Shown: positions 37,221 to 51,360 of the stretch, piece by piece
Layout of the letters: each line of letters opens with the position of its first letter
Numbering within the stretch: the stretch's first letter is position 1
Assembly (NCBI GenBank): GCA_022829145.1
Contig: CM040746.1
Coordinates: 11,592,184 to 11,656,183, forward strand
DNA length: 64,000 nucleotides
Direction of reading: 5' to 3'
Origin: Albula goreensis
Lineage: Eukaryota > Chordata > Actinopteri > Albuliformes > Albulidae
Notes under the pieces: generated by a model
Seen by the model: the letters and a program-made list of their open reading frames with translations, nothing else
What the model was told of the DNA's origin: nothing
The model's database searches: none
Position numbers and translations under genes: made by a program

Positions 37221-39776
37221 GGGGAATGGAGCTTTTCTTCTGTCAGGTTTCCTGCAAGACTGCAGTCGGTGGTAACACTTGACTCTGAGCCAGACGGCTT
37301 AGCCATGCTTTCAGCATATGTTCAACACACAGACCTCTGCTCACATTTGAGATTTACTCATTCAAACCGGCAGGGGAGTAACATGGGTGCACATAATTTG
37401 CTTGAACACCCCTTCCCCAGCTAAATTGTTAAGTCCAGAACACACAAGCTTTGAGTAATGGACAAGGACCCATTCTCTGAAATGACTGATATGGGAGTTT
37501 CATGGCAATTCATTGGGGTTTAAATTCAAAGTTATTGTCCAAGCTGATGTCCTTACATCTCTAACATATTGACTTTATTTCCTAACGTGTTTACTAGGTT
37601 ATTTATCTTTTGTTTCTTGATCTCTACATGTATTATTTTAATTGTATTTATTTCATGACGAGCACCAACATTAGCAGATGATATTTTTTTACATTTTGAA
37701 GTGACAGAGATGTATGCTCAGGGGGTCACAATATGTGGAGATGGGGGGAGGAGGGTTTTGTATCTTATTGCAGTTGGGGTGGGGGGCATCAAAATTGTGA
37801 GAATCAAAATCGTGAGTGGGTGGGGTGCACCAAGGACAAAACTGCAGCAATCTTCTTTATTTCTCTCTTTACCATGGAAGTCAGAGTTTGGCTGTCAAAT
37901 CTACTGAACTTTCAATCTCATTCTAATGCGTGACATTTTGGATACCTTGGTGTGAGAGCGTGACATGGGTCCTGAGTATGTGAGTCACTGTAAGAGATTA
38001 TGCCAACTGTGTCAATAGCCTTCATTTTACCCATGCACTTATATTATAATCCAACTGGAGCATAATGTGATTATTATTTGTGATTTAACAAATGATTGAG
38101 ATTGATGGCAGTAACTACCACCAGTGGCCATGTTTTTCATATGAAGGCAGACAACTATGCATCCTGAAAACAATTATAGTCTGGCAAGCAACTTGTGACA
38201 GGAAGTCATATTAGCCAGACAACAGAAGTAAATTATAACAATCAAGATGAGTATTTGCCACCAGATGCATTTGCTGAGTAAAAATAAAGACAAGGTGACC
38301 ATGGCAAAAACTAATTAGTAGATGGCATATTGATGTTTGTGTGTCATATAATTATTATAATGGTGTGTTCTGCACACCAAGCACAATGTGAAAACTGTAC
38401 ACGAGTCCTTTTCTTCAAAATTAGCCAGACAGCTTCTGTTTCATCTGAGATAAGCAATTGTGAAAAGCACTGCCCTAAACTAATCAGTCGGTAGAAAATG
38501 AATGCATTTTAAGCAGCTAACAAGCTTTAGCTTAAAGGTGTTAAATATATAAGACAAGCCTAGCTGGGATGAACAGCTTGTTCTCATCATTATATGTTCT
38601 TGTGGTCTAAATACTTGTACATTCTAGCAAATTGTATTGTTCCTTTCACTGTTCAAATTATGTTTCTCTGGGTCTTCAATGGGTTAGTTTCAAATGGGTA
38701 GAAAATGCTAGATTTAACCACTACAGCTAGCTAGCGAATGCAATTAAAGTTTTAACTATGTTGTTGTTTTTTTCATTTTTTTTTCGTGGATCAAGCACAA
38801 AACTACTTTGCAAGCAGAGATAAGTTTGGTAGCCAACCAGACACCAAAATGCACAACATGCACTAGCTATGAACTTGATAATCACAATCCTCTTCTATTC
38901 TGCTATTAAACACTACTGAATACCTCATCTATGCAACCTCAACAGTTGTCACTCTATACAATACAATCAATTAATGATACAATTGAAATCTAAAATAATC
39001 AATAAATCCATTCCTGACTTGGTCATATTGTTTCATGAGTTTCACCTGTAGTTGTCAACACTAAACTGTATGGTCCTCAGGAGATATTTTTGATGAGATG
39101 AAGTACTATGAATTAAAAACAGATTTATGAACTGGTGAGTCATTATGTTCAAGTATCCTGCATCATTTTCACCGTCCCAGTGTTCATAGGTACTAATATC
39201 AATGGTTGGATGGGTAGCGACAACGCAGATAAGATTGTTTTTCCTAAAGCTTAACAATTTCATAATCTGTCTAGTTCTACTTAATTGTCAAATTTCAGAT
39301 GAAACTTTGATTAGAAAGATGGGACGTGTGAAACATTTAATTGAACAGAAAAGGCTACAGAAGACAAATACATCCTCTTATCTTGACCTCCTCTTCCTGT
39401 TCCCATGTTACCTGCACCTTTCTAGAATGTTAAATTCCACCAAACCTGACAGTTTGAAAAGTGAAATAACCTCCAGCAAACTTGTATGTCAGGCTACTTT
39501 TAAAAGGGTACTTTTCTTTGAGGAAAAAACAGTGGGGATGTGTCGGGTCCTGTGTTTCTAAATCAGTCATCACTAGGTACTAAGTTGGCTTGTGATTGAT
39601 ATTTTCTTAGCTTAATGAGTGGCAAGTCACCAAAGAGGTAGAGAATCTCTTTTGTAATGAATACATGGCCCATACAAGTGTGTAAGAGGCATGTTATTTT
39701 CATTTAATTTGAAAAATATTCATTGATATATCCCAGGAAAACCCCACTGGGAAATATCTATGTTAAAATATCAATT
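37221..39776. other. Intergenic DNA, nothing recognised
   Basis: AT-rich. Contains a G-rich patch near 37740-37830. No coding exon seen. Confidence 0.45.
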
Positions 39777-39784
39777 TTAACATG
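39777..39784 (+). repeat. Left 8-bp target site duplication of a hAT-type element
   Basis: TTAACATG, identical to 40210-40217 on the other side of the element. Confidence 0.85.
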
Positions 39785-40209
39785 AGGGATGATGAAATTC
39801 TGGGCCAATACAGATGTTTAAAATAATAATTTGGCCAATGGAGATTGTATTTTTTGGGGGTTTTTTTTTGTTGTTATTTATTCCCCCTCTTTTGCCAGGG
39901 AAACAAAGAAATCTTCATTATAAAAACATAACTGAACTGTTTTAATGTCTTTCAGCCTTTCATCATGCTATCTTTGAATGAGCACAAATTTAATCATACC
40001 AATTTATGAAACAACCTTTAATATAACCTTCTTTCACATTTAGCCAGAGCAAAACTGATGCGACACAACAGATAAACATCAGCCACTGCCATCGATGAAT
40101 GTCATCTTATTTGCTGGTGCCAATGGCAGTCAACAAGATGCCATTACAATGGCAGTCAACAAGATACTGGGAAATACTGATGAAGTAAGATACATCGTTG
40201 CATCCCTAG
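39785..40209. mobile_element. Non-autonomous hAT-type element (425 bp)
   Basis: The left end AGGGATGATGAA and the right end GCATCCCTAG (reverse complement CTAGGGATGC) share the AGGGATG core typical of a fish hAT group. The element is flanked by an exact 8-bp duplication, the hAT hallmark. The inner sequence (GGGCCAATACAGATGTTTAA near the left end) is like that of short, transposase-less fish hAT copies. A 19-bp direct repeat with a 26-bp period (40121-40139 and 40147-40165) lies inside. Confidence 0.82.
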
Positions 40210-40217
40210 TTAACATG
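40210..40217 (+). repeat. Right 8-bp target site duplication of a hAT-type element
   Basis: TTAACATG, identical to 39777-39784. Confidence 0.85.
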
Positions 40218-41959
40218 TTAGACTGCAAGGGAAACAACTTATTTTGTGGCATTTAAAGAGTGGAAGAAACACTGTGCTGTAAAGAGATCAGCCTGCTGAT
40301 TCTGCTGAGCAGCTGACATTGCTGCATAAGAGTGGGAAATTAATGTATCACCAGAGTCACACGTCTCAACTGGAGCTCTGTTCTGCTCAATCATGGGAGC
40401 TCTTATCCTGGTGATTTACTATACTGTGGGGGCAGAGTGGGTGTGAGAGGAAGGAGGCTGTGCAGAAAATGTCAATAGAAATAGTAAGTCTAGGCTTGCC
40501 TAATTAGCACCCATTTAGATTTTATGATGGCCCAGAGATCTACTCTTCTTGACAGAGAGCGCTATGGTTACATATTGCTGTACCCTGAGGGAACTGTAGG
40601 AAAGTCCAGATTTATTATACTTCATTGCACTATATTTCATTTTCCGTATGAGAAGCCATTTAGCAATGATGCCAAATTATTCATTATAGGTTAAACAGTA
40701 GAACCTTGATCATCAAGATTTCATCACTATCATTTATATAATTAAATTGGTAAATATTTTGCTTGCTATGTTTAAAAATGCAATTTTGTCAAATTCCTGA
40801 GAAAGAAGCAATGTCAAAAGCAGCAGTTCATTGAGAATGGTGCTAAAGACAAATTCAGTATCTCACAGATTAAATATGATAATTGGCATTGTTGTGATTG
40901 TTATACCACACTGGTTCTGCATTATACATTATAATATCCTGCAAGCTTTGACTTCTACTACATTAAAATATACAACCAAGCAAATCAATTCATTTAATTT
41001 AATACCCCTTTAAATTTTTAAGCAATGTATTGTTTTTCACATCCAGACCCATTTATGAGATGCACAAGGTGTGGTTTTGTGATACATGAGAATTTGTGAC
41101 CAGTAATTTGTAACTGGGTAATTGTGTGCATTAAAAATCATGCGGATACATTTTATGCGCACAAGTATATTTATGAAGTGGAGTTCCTTTTTGTGTAATT
41201 GTTACAATTATCAATTATTTCTGTTTGTTATAACACATATATTGAATTAATAATGCATATTTTTGTATGATCAATGCAGTACACTGATGTATTTCATTTG
41301 CTTGCATCACATTGAGACAGACAGTAGCAGGGCCATGGTCTGACATTATTCAAAAGTCCCATGACGGACTAGGTTGAGTATGAATAAATCTAGAGATGGG
41401 AGGTAGGGCTGATTTTGGATAGAGCATGTCACTTGCAGGGATATATGTAGCTTTTGAATTTCACCCTCTTAATTATAGAAAAGAATAAGCATTGGCAACT
41501 TCTCAATGTAAAATACTTTCTCTTTTGAAGACTTTTAGATTTCACAAAACAAACACAAAGCTATCACAGCCTTTTATTGCTGCTCTTTCATAAGTCAGAT
41601 TTTCATTAAAAAGTACTTTCACTTAATGACATTTTTAATAAGAAACATTGACATATTTTCATTTCCAACTTTCATTATTTGCCAAAAAAGAAAAAGACAA
41701 AGATGGGAAGGTATTCCTGCATTTTTCTTTCCAGATCTACTAAAGACATTCTGCAGTTTTACATCTATTGTGGATGGGGATATCTTTATTTACCATGTCC
41801 TTTAAGCCCCTTGATGGTGGTATTTATCCTATTTACACATCCATATTACTTTTCTATGTAGGCCATGAGAGTGGCATTTAAGTAGTTGTGTTTGGTGATA
41901 TTGAAATGGTCTCCATACTGTTAGTGGAGCACACAGGGGGATACCCATGCCCTGGAGTC
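40218..41959. other. Intergenic DNA, nothing recognised
   Basis: AT-rich with no coding exon or clear repeat. Confidence 0.45.
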
Positions 41960-42057
41960 CCATTACCTGGTACAAATGTGTCAGTTATTTAAACTACATG
42001 TATGCTTTCCATTACCCGGTGCAAATGTGTCAGCTACTTAAACTACATGCATGCTTT
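41960..42057 (+). repeat. Tandem duplication, 2 x 49 bp
   Basis: The segment starting CCATTACCTGGTACAAATGT at 41960 recurs at 42009 as CCATTACCCGGTGCAAATGT and stays aligned to the end of the unit with only a few substitutions. Confidence 0.92.
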
Positions 42058-45000
42058 TCTCTGTCACTTCTATGGCAATACTTACAAGACTAAACCTCCC
42101 ATTAAGTAAGGCTCAATATTCAGGCAGTATGAATGTGATTCCTGCCTTTCCTTTACTTGTAGCAAACATTGTGATAAATGAGCGAGTATCTGCAAGGTGC
42201 AATTTTTTGGTTTCTCTTTTTTAGAGAGTGTGGCAAAGACATTATGGTGTGTGCACAGGGCTGAAATTAGGCACTCATTTTCATTCCCTTGTCTTAGTTT
42301 GTATTAGTTACAGCAAGCAGGAACAAACATGTACACACAATGCATTCAACTAACAGAGATTAGGTCCAAGAAGGTGAGCACAGCCTATTGTACGCTTCTG
42401 TAAATTTCTACTATAAATTTTATAACCAGTAACAAAAATGAATATCCATACAAATGACAATGACAAGGGAACAGTCTGCAATCTTGTCCATTTCTATACT
42501 ACATAATGTGGTCAGATGTAACAATTAAAGTTGATAAAAATTATATTCTTATTGCTGAAGTTAGAATATTTTCAGAAACTATGTTTTTTTTAACTCATAT
42601 AAATGTTTGAGTGCTGAACCCTAGTAGACTAAACTTTGAACATTGAAGAGAAACACTGGTAGCACTATGGATATAGATATACAGCTTTACAATATTAATC
42701 TATAATTACTGACAGGATACATATGACAGCTAAAGAAAAACATTGCCTGTACACAACAGTTCATTTAAGGTGTTATCACTGCAACATTAGGCATGAAGCC
42801 AGTTTAAGTGCGCCCCACCAAGAAACTACAGTAACAGATTTAGTATAGTTTAAGTAATGGTTGAGCATTTTGTTAATCAAACACCAAATTTCTTAAATTA
42901 CATTCAATGATCTATTTCCACCTACCAAAGCACAGGAAAATGACATCGAACTATTTGATAATGTTGCTGTTACACACCAATAATTCTATGTCAGTGACGT
43001 ACTGCAGTGTTGATTAGGGGGGTAATAAACAGAGACGAAAGCCTAACAGTTCATTTTAAAAGGACGCCCACTTGAGATTTTATGAGCCCGCATATGTGAT
43101 ATGGGAAGATGGCTCACATGTTTTCAATGACACACTCAATTTATTTTGTGGCCATGCCCGCCTCCACTTTCTGTACCACTGCAGCCTTTGATCTGATTTT
43201 GCACACTTGGTTCTCACATTAATTAAGCTGGCATGCTGTCACCAAATATCAGTGTACCCAATCGAGGACATTGCATATGGAGGCCGTTGGGGCATTATGG
43301 GGTGAGGAATAGGAACTGTGTCAGTTGCTCCAACATCATCCATGAAGTCAGTGGCACTGGCCATCACACACTTACAGTCATACCAAAGAAGCCACATGTC
43401 AAAGAATGGTTAAGAACACAGATATAAAGCAGTAAGTAGTGTCTTTACACACTTCCACTTGCAAACTTAATTTTACCTTGGCTAAGTGCAGGACAAACAA
43501 ACTCACTCTTGAAGTGCACCAATGTAAGATGATGTCTTCCTTTTTTCTTCTGTAGCCTTTTCTGTTCAATGCACCAGATTTACTTGATGTGTTCCTCAGG
43601 GATAAATGAGATGAGGCCCTCCCTCTCTGGGCCATTCTATGGTCAGATAGGACCATCTCCAGCATGAAGTAGAATGTACTTCTTTGATTATTTGACTGAC
43701 TGGGGAAACTCTCACTCCTGGGACAATTCTATGGCTAATTACACATATGAATTCCTGATGCAATTACAGAATAATATATGATTTATAAAGCTGTATGCAA
43801 TGATAAACTAGGGTCTGTTGTTACAATGAATCCCTCTCATTTTCTCTCTTTTGTTTGTATGCGAGTGAGAGTAATGATAAGTTCAACATTACAGAGACAC
43901 ATTACAGAGAGTGCCCAGATGAATTATAATAGTTATTAATTACACTTGATTGCTTGATCATGGATACATCTGCTGTAAAAAGTATTTATAAGGCATGTTC
44001 CAGGACAGTTTTAATGTTGGTTACATTTAAGGAGATGTGATGTGCTATGATAAAGACAGACAATGTCTTAGGCCTACAATGTGATAGCACGATGGTCCAC
44101 ATTTCAAAGTGTTATGGAATGATTTCATTAATCAAATACTGTGCAGTCCTTCCGATTCTGCTCAAATTATACTCCCACTCCAGACTATTTCATTACACAT
44201 CATTAAAATATCAAATCTTACAGTTTATTCAAAGACATAATTTGCTGTGTTGTCATGCATTTCATATTTTGCATTTTTTTATTTTATTATTGTATATAAT
44301 TTTTATTATTAGAAACCTCTGTTATTTAATATGCAGTACATTATTACATTATGTTAATCATGCAGTATATTTTGCTCATGACATAATTGGGGGAAATCTG
44401 CTCTTAGCGTTTGTTTTCAATGTCTAATTGCGAAATAAGCATATTACTTTACAATTCTGTTACTATCTCTAGATATATGCTTTACCTGTGTTGTATGAGT
44501 GATTGTATTGGTTATATTTTCCTTTGGTTGCCTTGTATGTCATTGTACAGAGTAAATTATTCTAAATATAAATAAATATGTGCATTCAACTAACTGAATA
44601 ATGAAAAGTTTGAGGTATCTCAGTGATGAGGATCTTTGATGCCTAAAATAGGCTGCCTACACACTGACCGTGAAACATGGCCTCAGTTGGTCCTTTTCTG
44701 AACTGTGGTTCAAACAATGTTTTATTTTTTATTTTATAGGATCTTTTATGAGAAACAGAATGACAGGGAGCTGTTCCCCCTCCTCCTTTCTCTCAACTTC
44801 AGAGACACTAGGAAGCAAGCCTCTGTTTACTTTGATTCAGTGCATGGCAGAAACAGTTCCTGGGTCGGAGGTCACCCCATGTCACTTTCTTGTTGATAAT
44901 CCCATCCAGGATCTTTGCCTCCTCAACGTGATCCCTCAGCCCTCTGCTTGTGGCTAGAAGATAAGAGGTATGCACAGGCATGTTTCATCTCCAGACCTGA

Positions 45001-46299
45001 GAAATGTCTAAGGCAATTCTGGAGGAAGAGCTTTCAGCTGGCATGCCAATTCCCAGGTGAATTGGAGGACAGTGCATTCTATGAACACAACAAATGTTAA
45101 AAATACTTAAATACAATATCAAGTTATACTATTACATTTCATAAAGTCATGTGGAGACATAATTGTTCTAATATCATTACATATTAACTATTTTCTATTC
45201 TCTTTCATTACCCTATAGCAGTGACCAACGCAACCGATGGTAAAATCTTGGTCTCGAAATGAGAAAAAAAAGCAGAGATTCCAGTGAAGACTTCGTGAAC
45301 ATTTTTAAAATGATTATAAAGTAGTTGTCATGCACTGGAAAATTGTGCACTGAATTTTACCATGCAGCTGTTTGGTTATTATACTGATTTCAAAGGAGGT
45401 TTTAACTTGTCATTGTTAATATTAAAAGTCCTCAAGAATGCTGCCACTTCCTCCTGAATCAGAACCAACATGGTGTAAAGACACACACCGGTCTAAATTT
45501 GTCACTAGACTGCCTTTTTATCAATGGAAAGTGTGAATTGAAATTTAAAAGATGCAATTACAATTCTACTTCTGGTTTAACAACCCATTTTAATGACATT
45601 TTCTCATTAGGGAGGGACTTAAGTCGGCAGGAGGTCAGCATTTCACAGGGCCCCAGCGACCCCCTCTGATTAGTCCTAGAGTGTGCCTGCCCACAAGCTA
45701 CATATAAAGGGCCTAATTTTGGTGAAATAAGAAAATGCACAAACACAGAAAACTGGGCAAATAAAACTGGAAGAAGATAACGGCTACAAGTTATTTAATT
45801 GTTAATACAGGGCATTACACCTGACTAATTCCTGCCTTTAGAAAATAAAATTGGGATATACTGTATTGGACCACACTACAAGGAGCTTCGTTTGATGGTG
45901 GCCAGTGACAGCTGAAGGGATTTCCAGGAGAGAATTCATTTAAGTGCTTAGATGTTGACCATGGCTTCTTGTTCATCTATGCTGTAGTTAATACTTCAAG
46001 TGACATTTTATTGTACAGTGAAGAATCAAACAAGGTGAATATACACAGCCTTTTCATTAGAACATTTCTCACAATGCACTTTAGAGCAGACCCTGGCTAA
46101 GATGTCCAACCTCCCCCACCAAAAGACCACAGGGCACCAGCAGGAAAAACTCCCTTAGAACGCTCTGAAGAGAACTTGGAAGAGTATATGGAGAATGGAA
46201 CATGGATGCAAGAAGTAGGTTTTATTGAGAGGTGACACTGTGACTCCTTGGGTGAAATTATGCCTGTGCCTTCTGTCACAGCCTCCAGCCTTGGCCCCC
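42058..46299. other. Intergenic DNA, no gene recognised
   Basis: AT-rich. Open frames at 44047-44427 and 44670-44957 (+) have no recognisable domain and no supporting splice pattern. Confidence 0.45.
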
Positions 46300-46450
46300 T
46301 ATGGTAAACCAGCTACTCAGGCAAGGCCCTCCCGATTAAAGTTTTTAATTGGGCATCTGGGGAAAGCCCAATCCTACAGCTGGATATTAATCACTAAATT
46401 AACCTCAACCCTAAATAATCCTCCCCCTCCCAATGGATGCCAGTGGATGC
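46300..46450. promoter_or_regulatory. Possible conserved non-coding element
   Basis: Short block with GATTAAAGTTTTTAATTGGG, GATATTAATCACTAAATTAA and CCCAATCC sites. It was picked on motif density only. Confidence 0.25.
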
Positions 46451-49400
46451 AGCTACAGGTGCAGACAGAGAAATGGGATTATACGCAAATGGGAAAATAT
46501 TGTCTAGGCTGACTCATGATTTAAGATTTCCTCTTGTGCCATTGCACTGGTGACCACTAATTTGTTAAACAACTGAAATGAGGACTGAGTAGTAAACACC
46601 CAAAATGGCACTGGAATGATACTGGCCAAAGACAGCATTGGTGAGTTAAGAAAATTTGGCACTGATTCAGTGTCAGGAGGCCCCACAAATAGGAGACATG
46701 TAAAATTAGCAGAGAAAATCTGAACCTCATTTAGAAGCTTGTACATTAAAATGTGAGTACCTTTAAAATATAAAGAAGCTTACCAGGAATCACTAGTCTG
46801 AAACCAAAATAAACCATTCATTTGGGCATTCTTAATGTGAATCTCACAGCTTCCCTGCTTTCACACATAAAAACACAGACACAAGCATTACCGGCACCTT
46901 CTCTTCCATAACATTCTACCATCATGTAATGCCCTATTGCACAACAATCACAATAGGATCCAGAACAATTGAGAATTCCCTGTGCCACGGTTGGGGTCAA
47001 TTCCTTTTCAGTTCAGTTAGTGAATGAAATGAATTGAAACTATATATTTCATGAATTGAAAAATGCCTGTTATGGTCTTTGGATATTTTTAAATGAATAC
47101 ATTGTACTTCATTTCCAGAATGACTGATTTTAAATATAACTGACCTCATCCTTGCTAAATTCCATATTGCTTTTCCTGCTCAAAAGTCCATTAGCTTATA
47201 CCTCAATCCTGAGGGCAGCACTCAGCCAAAGTATGTGTTTTCCGTGAACATTAATTCAGTGTGATTTTTTTTTTTTTTTTACAACTTGTCTTTTGTATAG
47301 CCACTGTGAAATTTTCTGAGACCAAAGGTGGTGTTTCATTATTTGTATTTTGATCAGTTTGTGCAATAGCCCTAAAATGTAGTCGTATTTTCCATTGACT
47401 GCATGTGTATTATGAATTAACTGACATCTAATCACTGTGTATAAACAAGGAATGGATGTATTACTGTCTCTCATAAATGTATTCAAAGTGCTTCAGTATA
47501 ATCAGCAAAGCAGTTATCCTCATAGTTACCCTTAATGTGCTGAGCTTAAAATAGTGGTCAAGAATAAGTGTACACACCAGCTGATATACACAAAAACTGG
47601 GCTCATTTATAAATTCTAAGCAATTAAAATGAAGACAAGATATCAATTATACCTACTATTGTTGATGTGAAACCAGATCAAAGATGTATGAGGTGGTGCT
47701 TCTCTTGTTTTTTCAATGTAAACTCAACTCCAATGATAATTTGTATTCACTTGCTGGTGCTGAGTAGAGCTCATTTAAAAACCAGACAAAGCAGTACTTC
47801 ATTTTGAAAGAGATTTTTTTAAAAGCTTTGTGGGAAACATCTACCAGGGACTATGTCTTTTCATGTGGAGGGACCATCTTTATATAGAACATTCACCTGA
47901 TTTGTATGAAAATTGAGTTATGTGAGGAACATACACTATCCCAGAGCTGCTTCCTATTAGGGAGATGCGTTTGCACCAATGGAGTTACTGCCTTTTTTCC
48001 ACTACATCAACTTATTTGACACAATAATTATAATGAAAACTATAATAATAACAACAATATTAACAATTATTATGACTATATATCAATAAATTGAAATGTC
48101 ATATTGTTACTTGTCTTCCCAGCTAAAAGATATTCTCAGAGTGGCTCATCTTGGTAAGCACTGTTTCAGTGTAAGGATGGTGGACAGCATGGTTTGGTGT
48201 CAAATCCAGACTGTGTACATGACAGATATGACCAGCCGCCTTTATGGGGCAACACAAAGTTGCATTACCATTGCCTAGGGAGGGAGAGTTTCATCACTCA
48301 TCAGGAATCCCTAACCTAAGCCTGCCAGCACAAAACTGCACATGAAGTGTTTTTCCCCAGTCATGTCTGTGCAAGCTAAACAGTAGCTGCACTTCAGCTG
48401 ACATCACATGTCAGAGGACTGTGTGTGCACATGGTTATGACAGTGGATGTTACAATCTGGTATGCAAAATTGAGATGAAAAAAAAATCTTATAAAGCTAC
48501 TAAGATAAAATAACAAACTTTATTCCTTTTTCAAAAAGTAAAAAACAATAACCAGCACAAAAACACCAGGATACCCTGCTTGTGCCAATGAAACCACCCC
48601 AAGCCTTTTGGATGGTTATGCAGCTGCCTTCAACCTTAGGAGCAGAAAGAGCTGCTCATGCCAGTAAATTTCAGTCAGTCTTGGGCCTCATTTTTTACCC
48701 AGAGTCCCACGTTTTCTAATTTTAAGGGTCAACAGTATTTTAATACCATTTAAGCACATACACAATGCCTTTTTTATGGTGTATATACAGGGGGATTTTG
48801 ATGGCTAAATCAGCCAAGCATGTTTAAAGAGACCCCAACTGCAGCTGCCTCCAAGCCCTGCTTAATTGTGTCACCTGACCCCATCTCACCTAGGTCTGCA
48901 TGGAAATCATAATGCAATCCAAGTGTGGAGAAAAATGATATACTGTGTATTCACCCTAAATATTTATTCAGGTCCCACACCAAGCAGCCATGTTTGAGCC
49001 TAATAAAAGAGAGAGAAATAGCCTTGTAACTTTGGAAACGATGGCTTGTGACTGTAGCGCTCGAGGGCCACTTTTCAGAACATTACCATTTTCATAGGTT
49101 TTGATGTTTGATGTGGTTGTTTTTCTCCTGAGCCTCCTTTAACGAATTTGTTAATCAACATATTCATTTCAGAAAGAGAACATCCCAAAAACAGGAAACC
49201 AGTAGCATATTTCTAGTTCATGCTTTTGTTGATGAATTCACATGCAATACTGGGGCATATGATACTTTCTTTTGAATCATTGAAGTCAGAATAATCAAAC
49301 ACCTATGTGTTTCAGTATGACTGGAAGGTTTGAGAACATCCTGAAACAGCAAGATCTGTTTAATCTTCAGACATTTAGAAAATGCAGTGTAAATCTGAAA

Positions 49401-49767
49401 TTTAAGCAGTAAGTCCAACACATATTTGCACACCAATAAAAAATATTACATGATGCTCAAATAGCACACCCAATGTGACCCATTAAATAATGTGGCATCT
49501 GGTCATGTTATTACATTTTCTCTCATTGACTTGCCTTGAATGAACTTAAAGCTGTACTCAGTGAACATCTTAATAATAATGTACAACTAGTCCATTTTCG
49601 ATCCTCACACAATTACAGACAGGTGTCTCTCTCCCCCCTCTCTCTCTCATTCACTCCCCTCCAATTCTTTTTCCCTGTCTGCCGATCCTAATGGCCACTG
49701 TGTACAGCAGAGCAGGGATGTCGTTGTATCTGCCTGCAGAGAGAACCTCTCCCTCACCGCGATGCCT
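46451..49767. other. Intergenic DNA, nothing recognised
   Basis: AT-rich. Contains a 16-base T run at 47265-47280 and a pyrimidine-rich stretch at 49625-49675. No coding exon seen. Confidence 0.45.
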
Positions 49768-50110
49768 GCTAATGAGATCTTCACCCATTTAATTAATACC
49801 ATAAGAATTTTAATTCTGACTGAATCAATTTAATGTGATGTGATTTTGTCAGCTCTATTCCCCAAGTAGGGAAAAAAAAATTGAGAATGAGCCCCGATGC
49901 TTATTACTTACATCATTTCACGGGCCTTGCATTCCCTGCTGACTTAAACAAATTCTAATTAAGACTAATTAAAGCATCATTTATGAAAACGCTTGTGATA
50001 GCTACGCAAACATTCTGGGCGGGCATGCTTTGCATGATAATTAGCCCTAGTTTAAATTAAGACCTGTTCATTAGCAATTAGGCTTGCCTTGACACCAGAA
50101 CCTTGAGGAA
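49768..50110. promoter_or_regulatory. Candidate conserved non-coding element, rich in homeodomain sites
   Basis: It carries an unusual density of TAAT cores: TTTAATTAATACC, TTTTAATTCTG, TTCTAATTAAGACTAATTAA, GCATGATAATTAGC, TTAGCAATTAGG. These sit among non-repetitive sequence with a POU-like TTTGCATGATAA. There is no coding frame. This is the strongest of the enhancer-like blocks in the window. The call is made by eye and has not been tested by alignment. Confidence 0.45.
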
Positions 50111-51189
50111 AACCAGTCTTTATTCAATTCTTGCAATTAAATAGGAGGTCCACTTATGAACTGTCTATTGAAAATATTTTTTGAAAAACAAGGTGCATAA
50201 GAACTCAATTTTTCCCCCTTCTTTTTGGCTGGTAGGTGTGGTAAGCAAGCTCACAGCTCTTTGTGTTGCCATGGTATAACAGAAAGGGCCACACCTCCTA
50301 GTAAACCGGTGTGTAATGTAACCAATACACTTCCAAACACCTGCTCTCTGTGCAAGAGGTAATTTTCCTGTTTTATTATGGTTTTCACACCATAAAGACA
50401 TGTTAGGCAGATGTGTCCAAGCTGCACACCCACAGATCTCAACCACATCACACACTATTGTTTTTTTGGTTGTTTTGCTCTGTAAACCTCCCCCACCGCC
50501 CCTCCACGGCTCCTTTTCTCCCCCCCATGTTGAACTCATCTGACCTGTCAGCGACAGCTCAATCAGATTACATCCAAGTTTATGGTTACTGTTGACTGAT
50601 GAATTTACACCTTATTTTCCATTAAACTTCACGGCCAAACTGATCAAATTAAGTCAGAGAGCGCTGTTTTGAAATAATTACAATTTACACACAAATGTAT
50701 ACCAACAAAACAACAGAGTGAGAAGACTGCACCTTGTATCATCAACGTGCTACAAATGACAACCCAAAGATATGTTTTGGGAACAAATTGTGTACAACAG
50801 TTACAATAGTAAGAGGTATCAGGGCAAGGATAAAAGATGAGTAGAACTACAAAATTACCTGTTAAACTACATGGACAAGGTCAGTTATGTCTTCAATTGA
50901 GTCTTCCATTGTTGACTTCCTTGTGCAACGTTTTGTTGTCATGCATTTTAGTATTCCAGTTCATTTGATTTTGGCAGTGGTTTGGTTGGACTGTATTCCG
51001 TGCTATATTGCTTTTTAATACATTACGTATTAAGCAGCTGAACCAAAATTAAGAAAATATTAATCCCAAACCTGCACCTGACGCTAAGAGGTGGGAGGAT
51101 AGGTAAAGTGAAAGAAATCTACCACTCTCCCTGTTTAACGTGTGCCGACACTCACTGTACATACAGATGGCATGGTGTTCCCACATTTC
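50111..51189. other. Intergenic DNA, nothing recognised
   Basis: The 124-codon minus-strand frame at 50539-50165 has no recognisable domain and overlaps another open frame of equal merit. Confidence 0.45.
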
Positions 51190-51360
51190 ATTTGAGCTAA
51201 TCTAACCCCCCCAGCCCCCCTTTCTGCTCCCACTAGAAAGGCGGAGTATTAGCAGCCATATGTCAACCAGATTTGTCAGATTACTCATTACAATTAATTG
51301 CTGTTCTCACTTAAGGCCTTTAAGGCTGTGAATTGCTCAGAATTCTACTGCAAACACAAA
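51190..51360. promoter_or_regulatory. Candidate conserved non-coding element
   Basis: Contains CAGATTACTCATTACAATTA followed by ATTGCTGTTCTCACTTAAGG, a spacing of TAAT-type cores like that of the 49.8-kb block. The evidence is composition and motifs only. Confidence 0.28.

Noticed and set aside
47265..47280. 16-base T run as a retroposon tail
   Set aside because: No SINE or LINE body and no target duplication could be recognised next to it.
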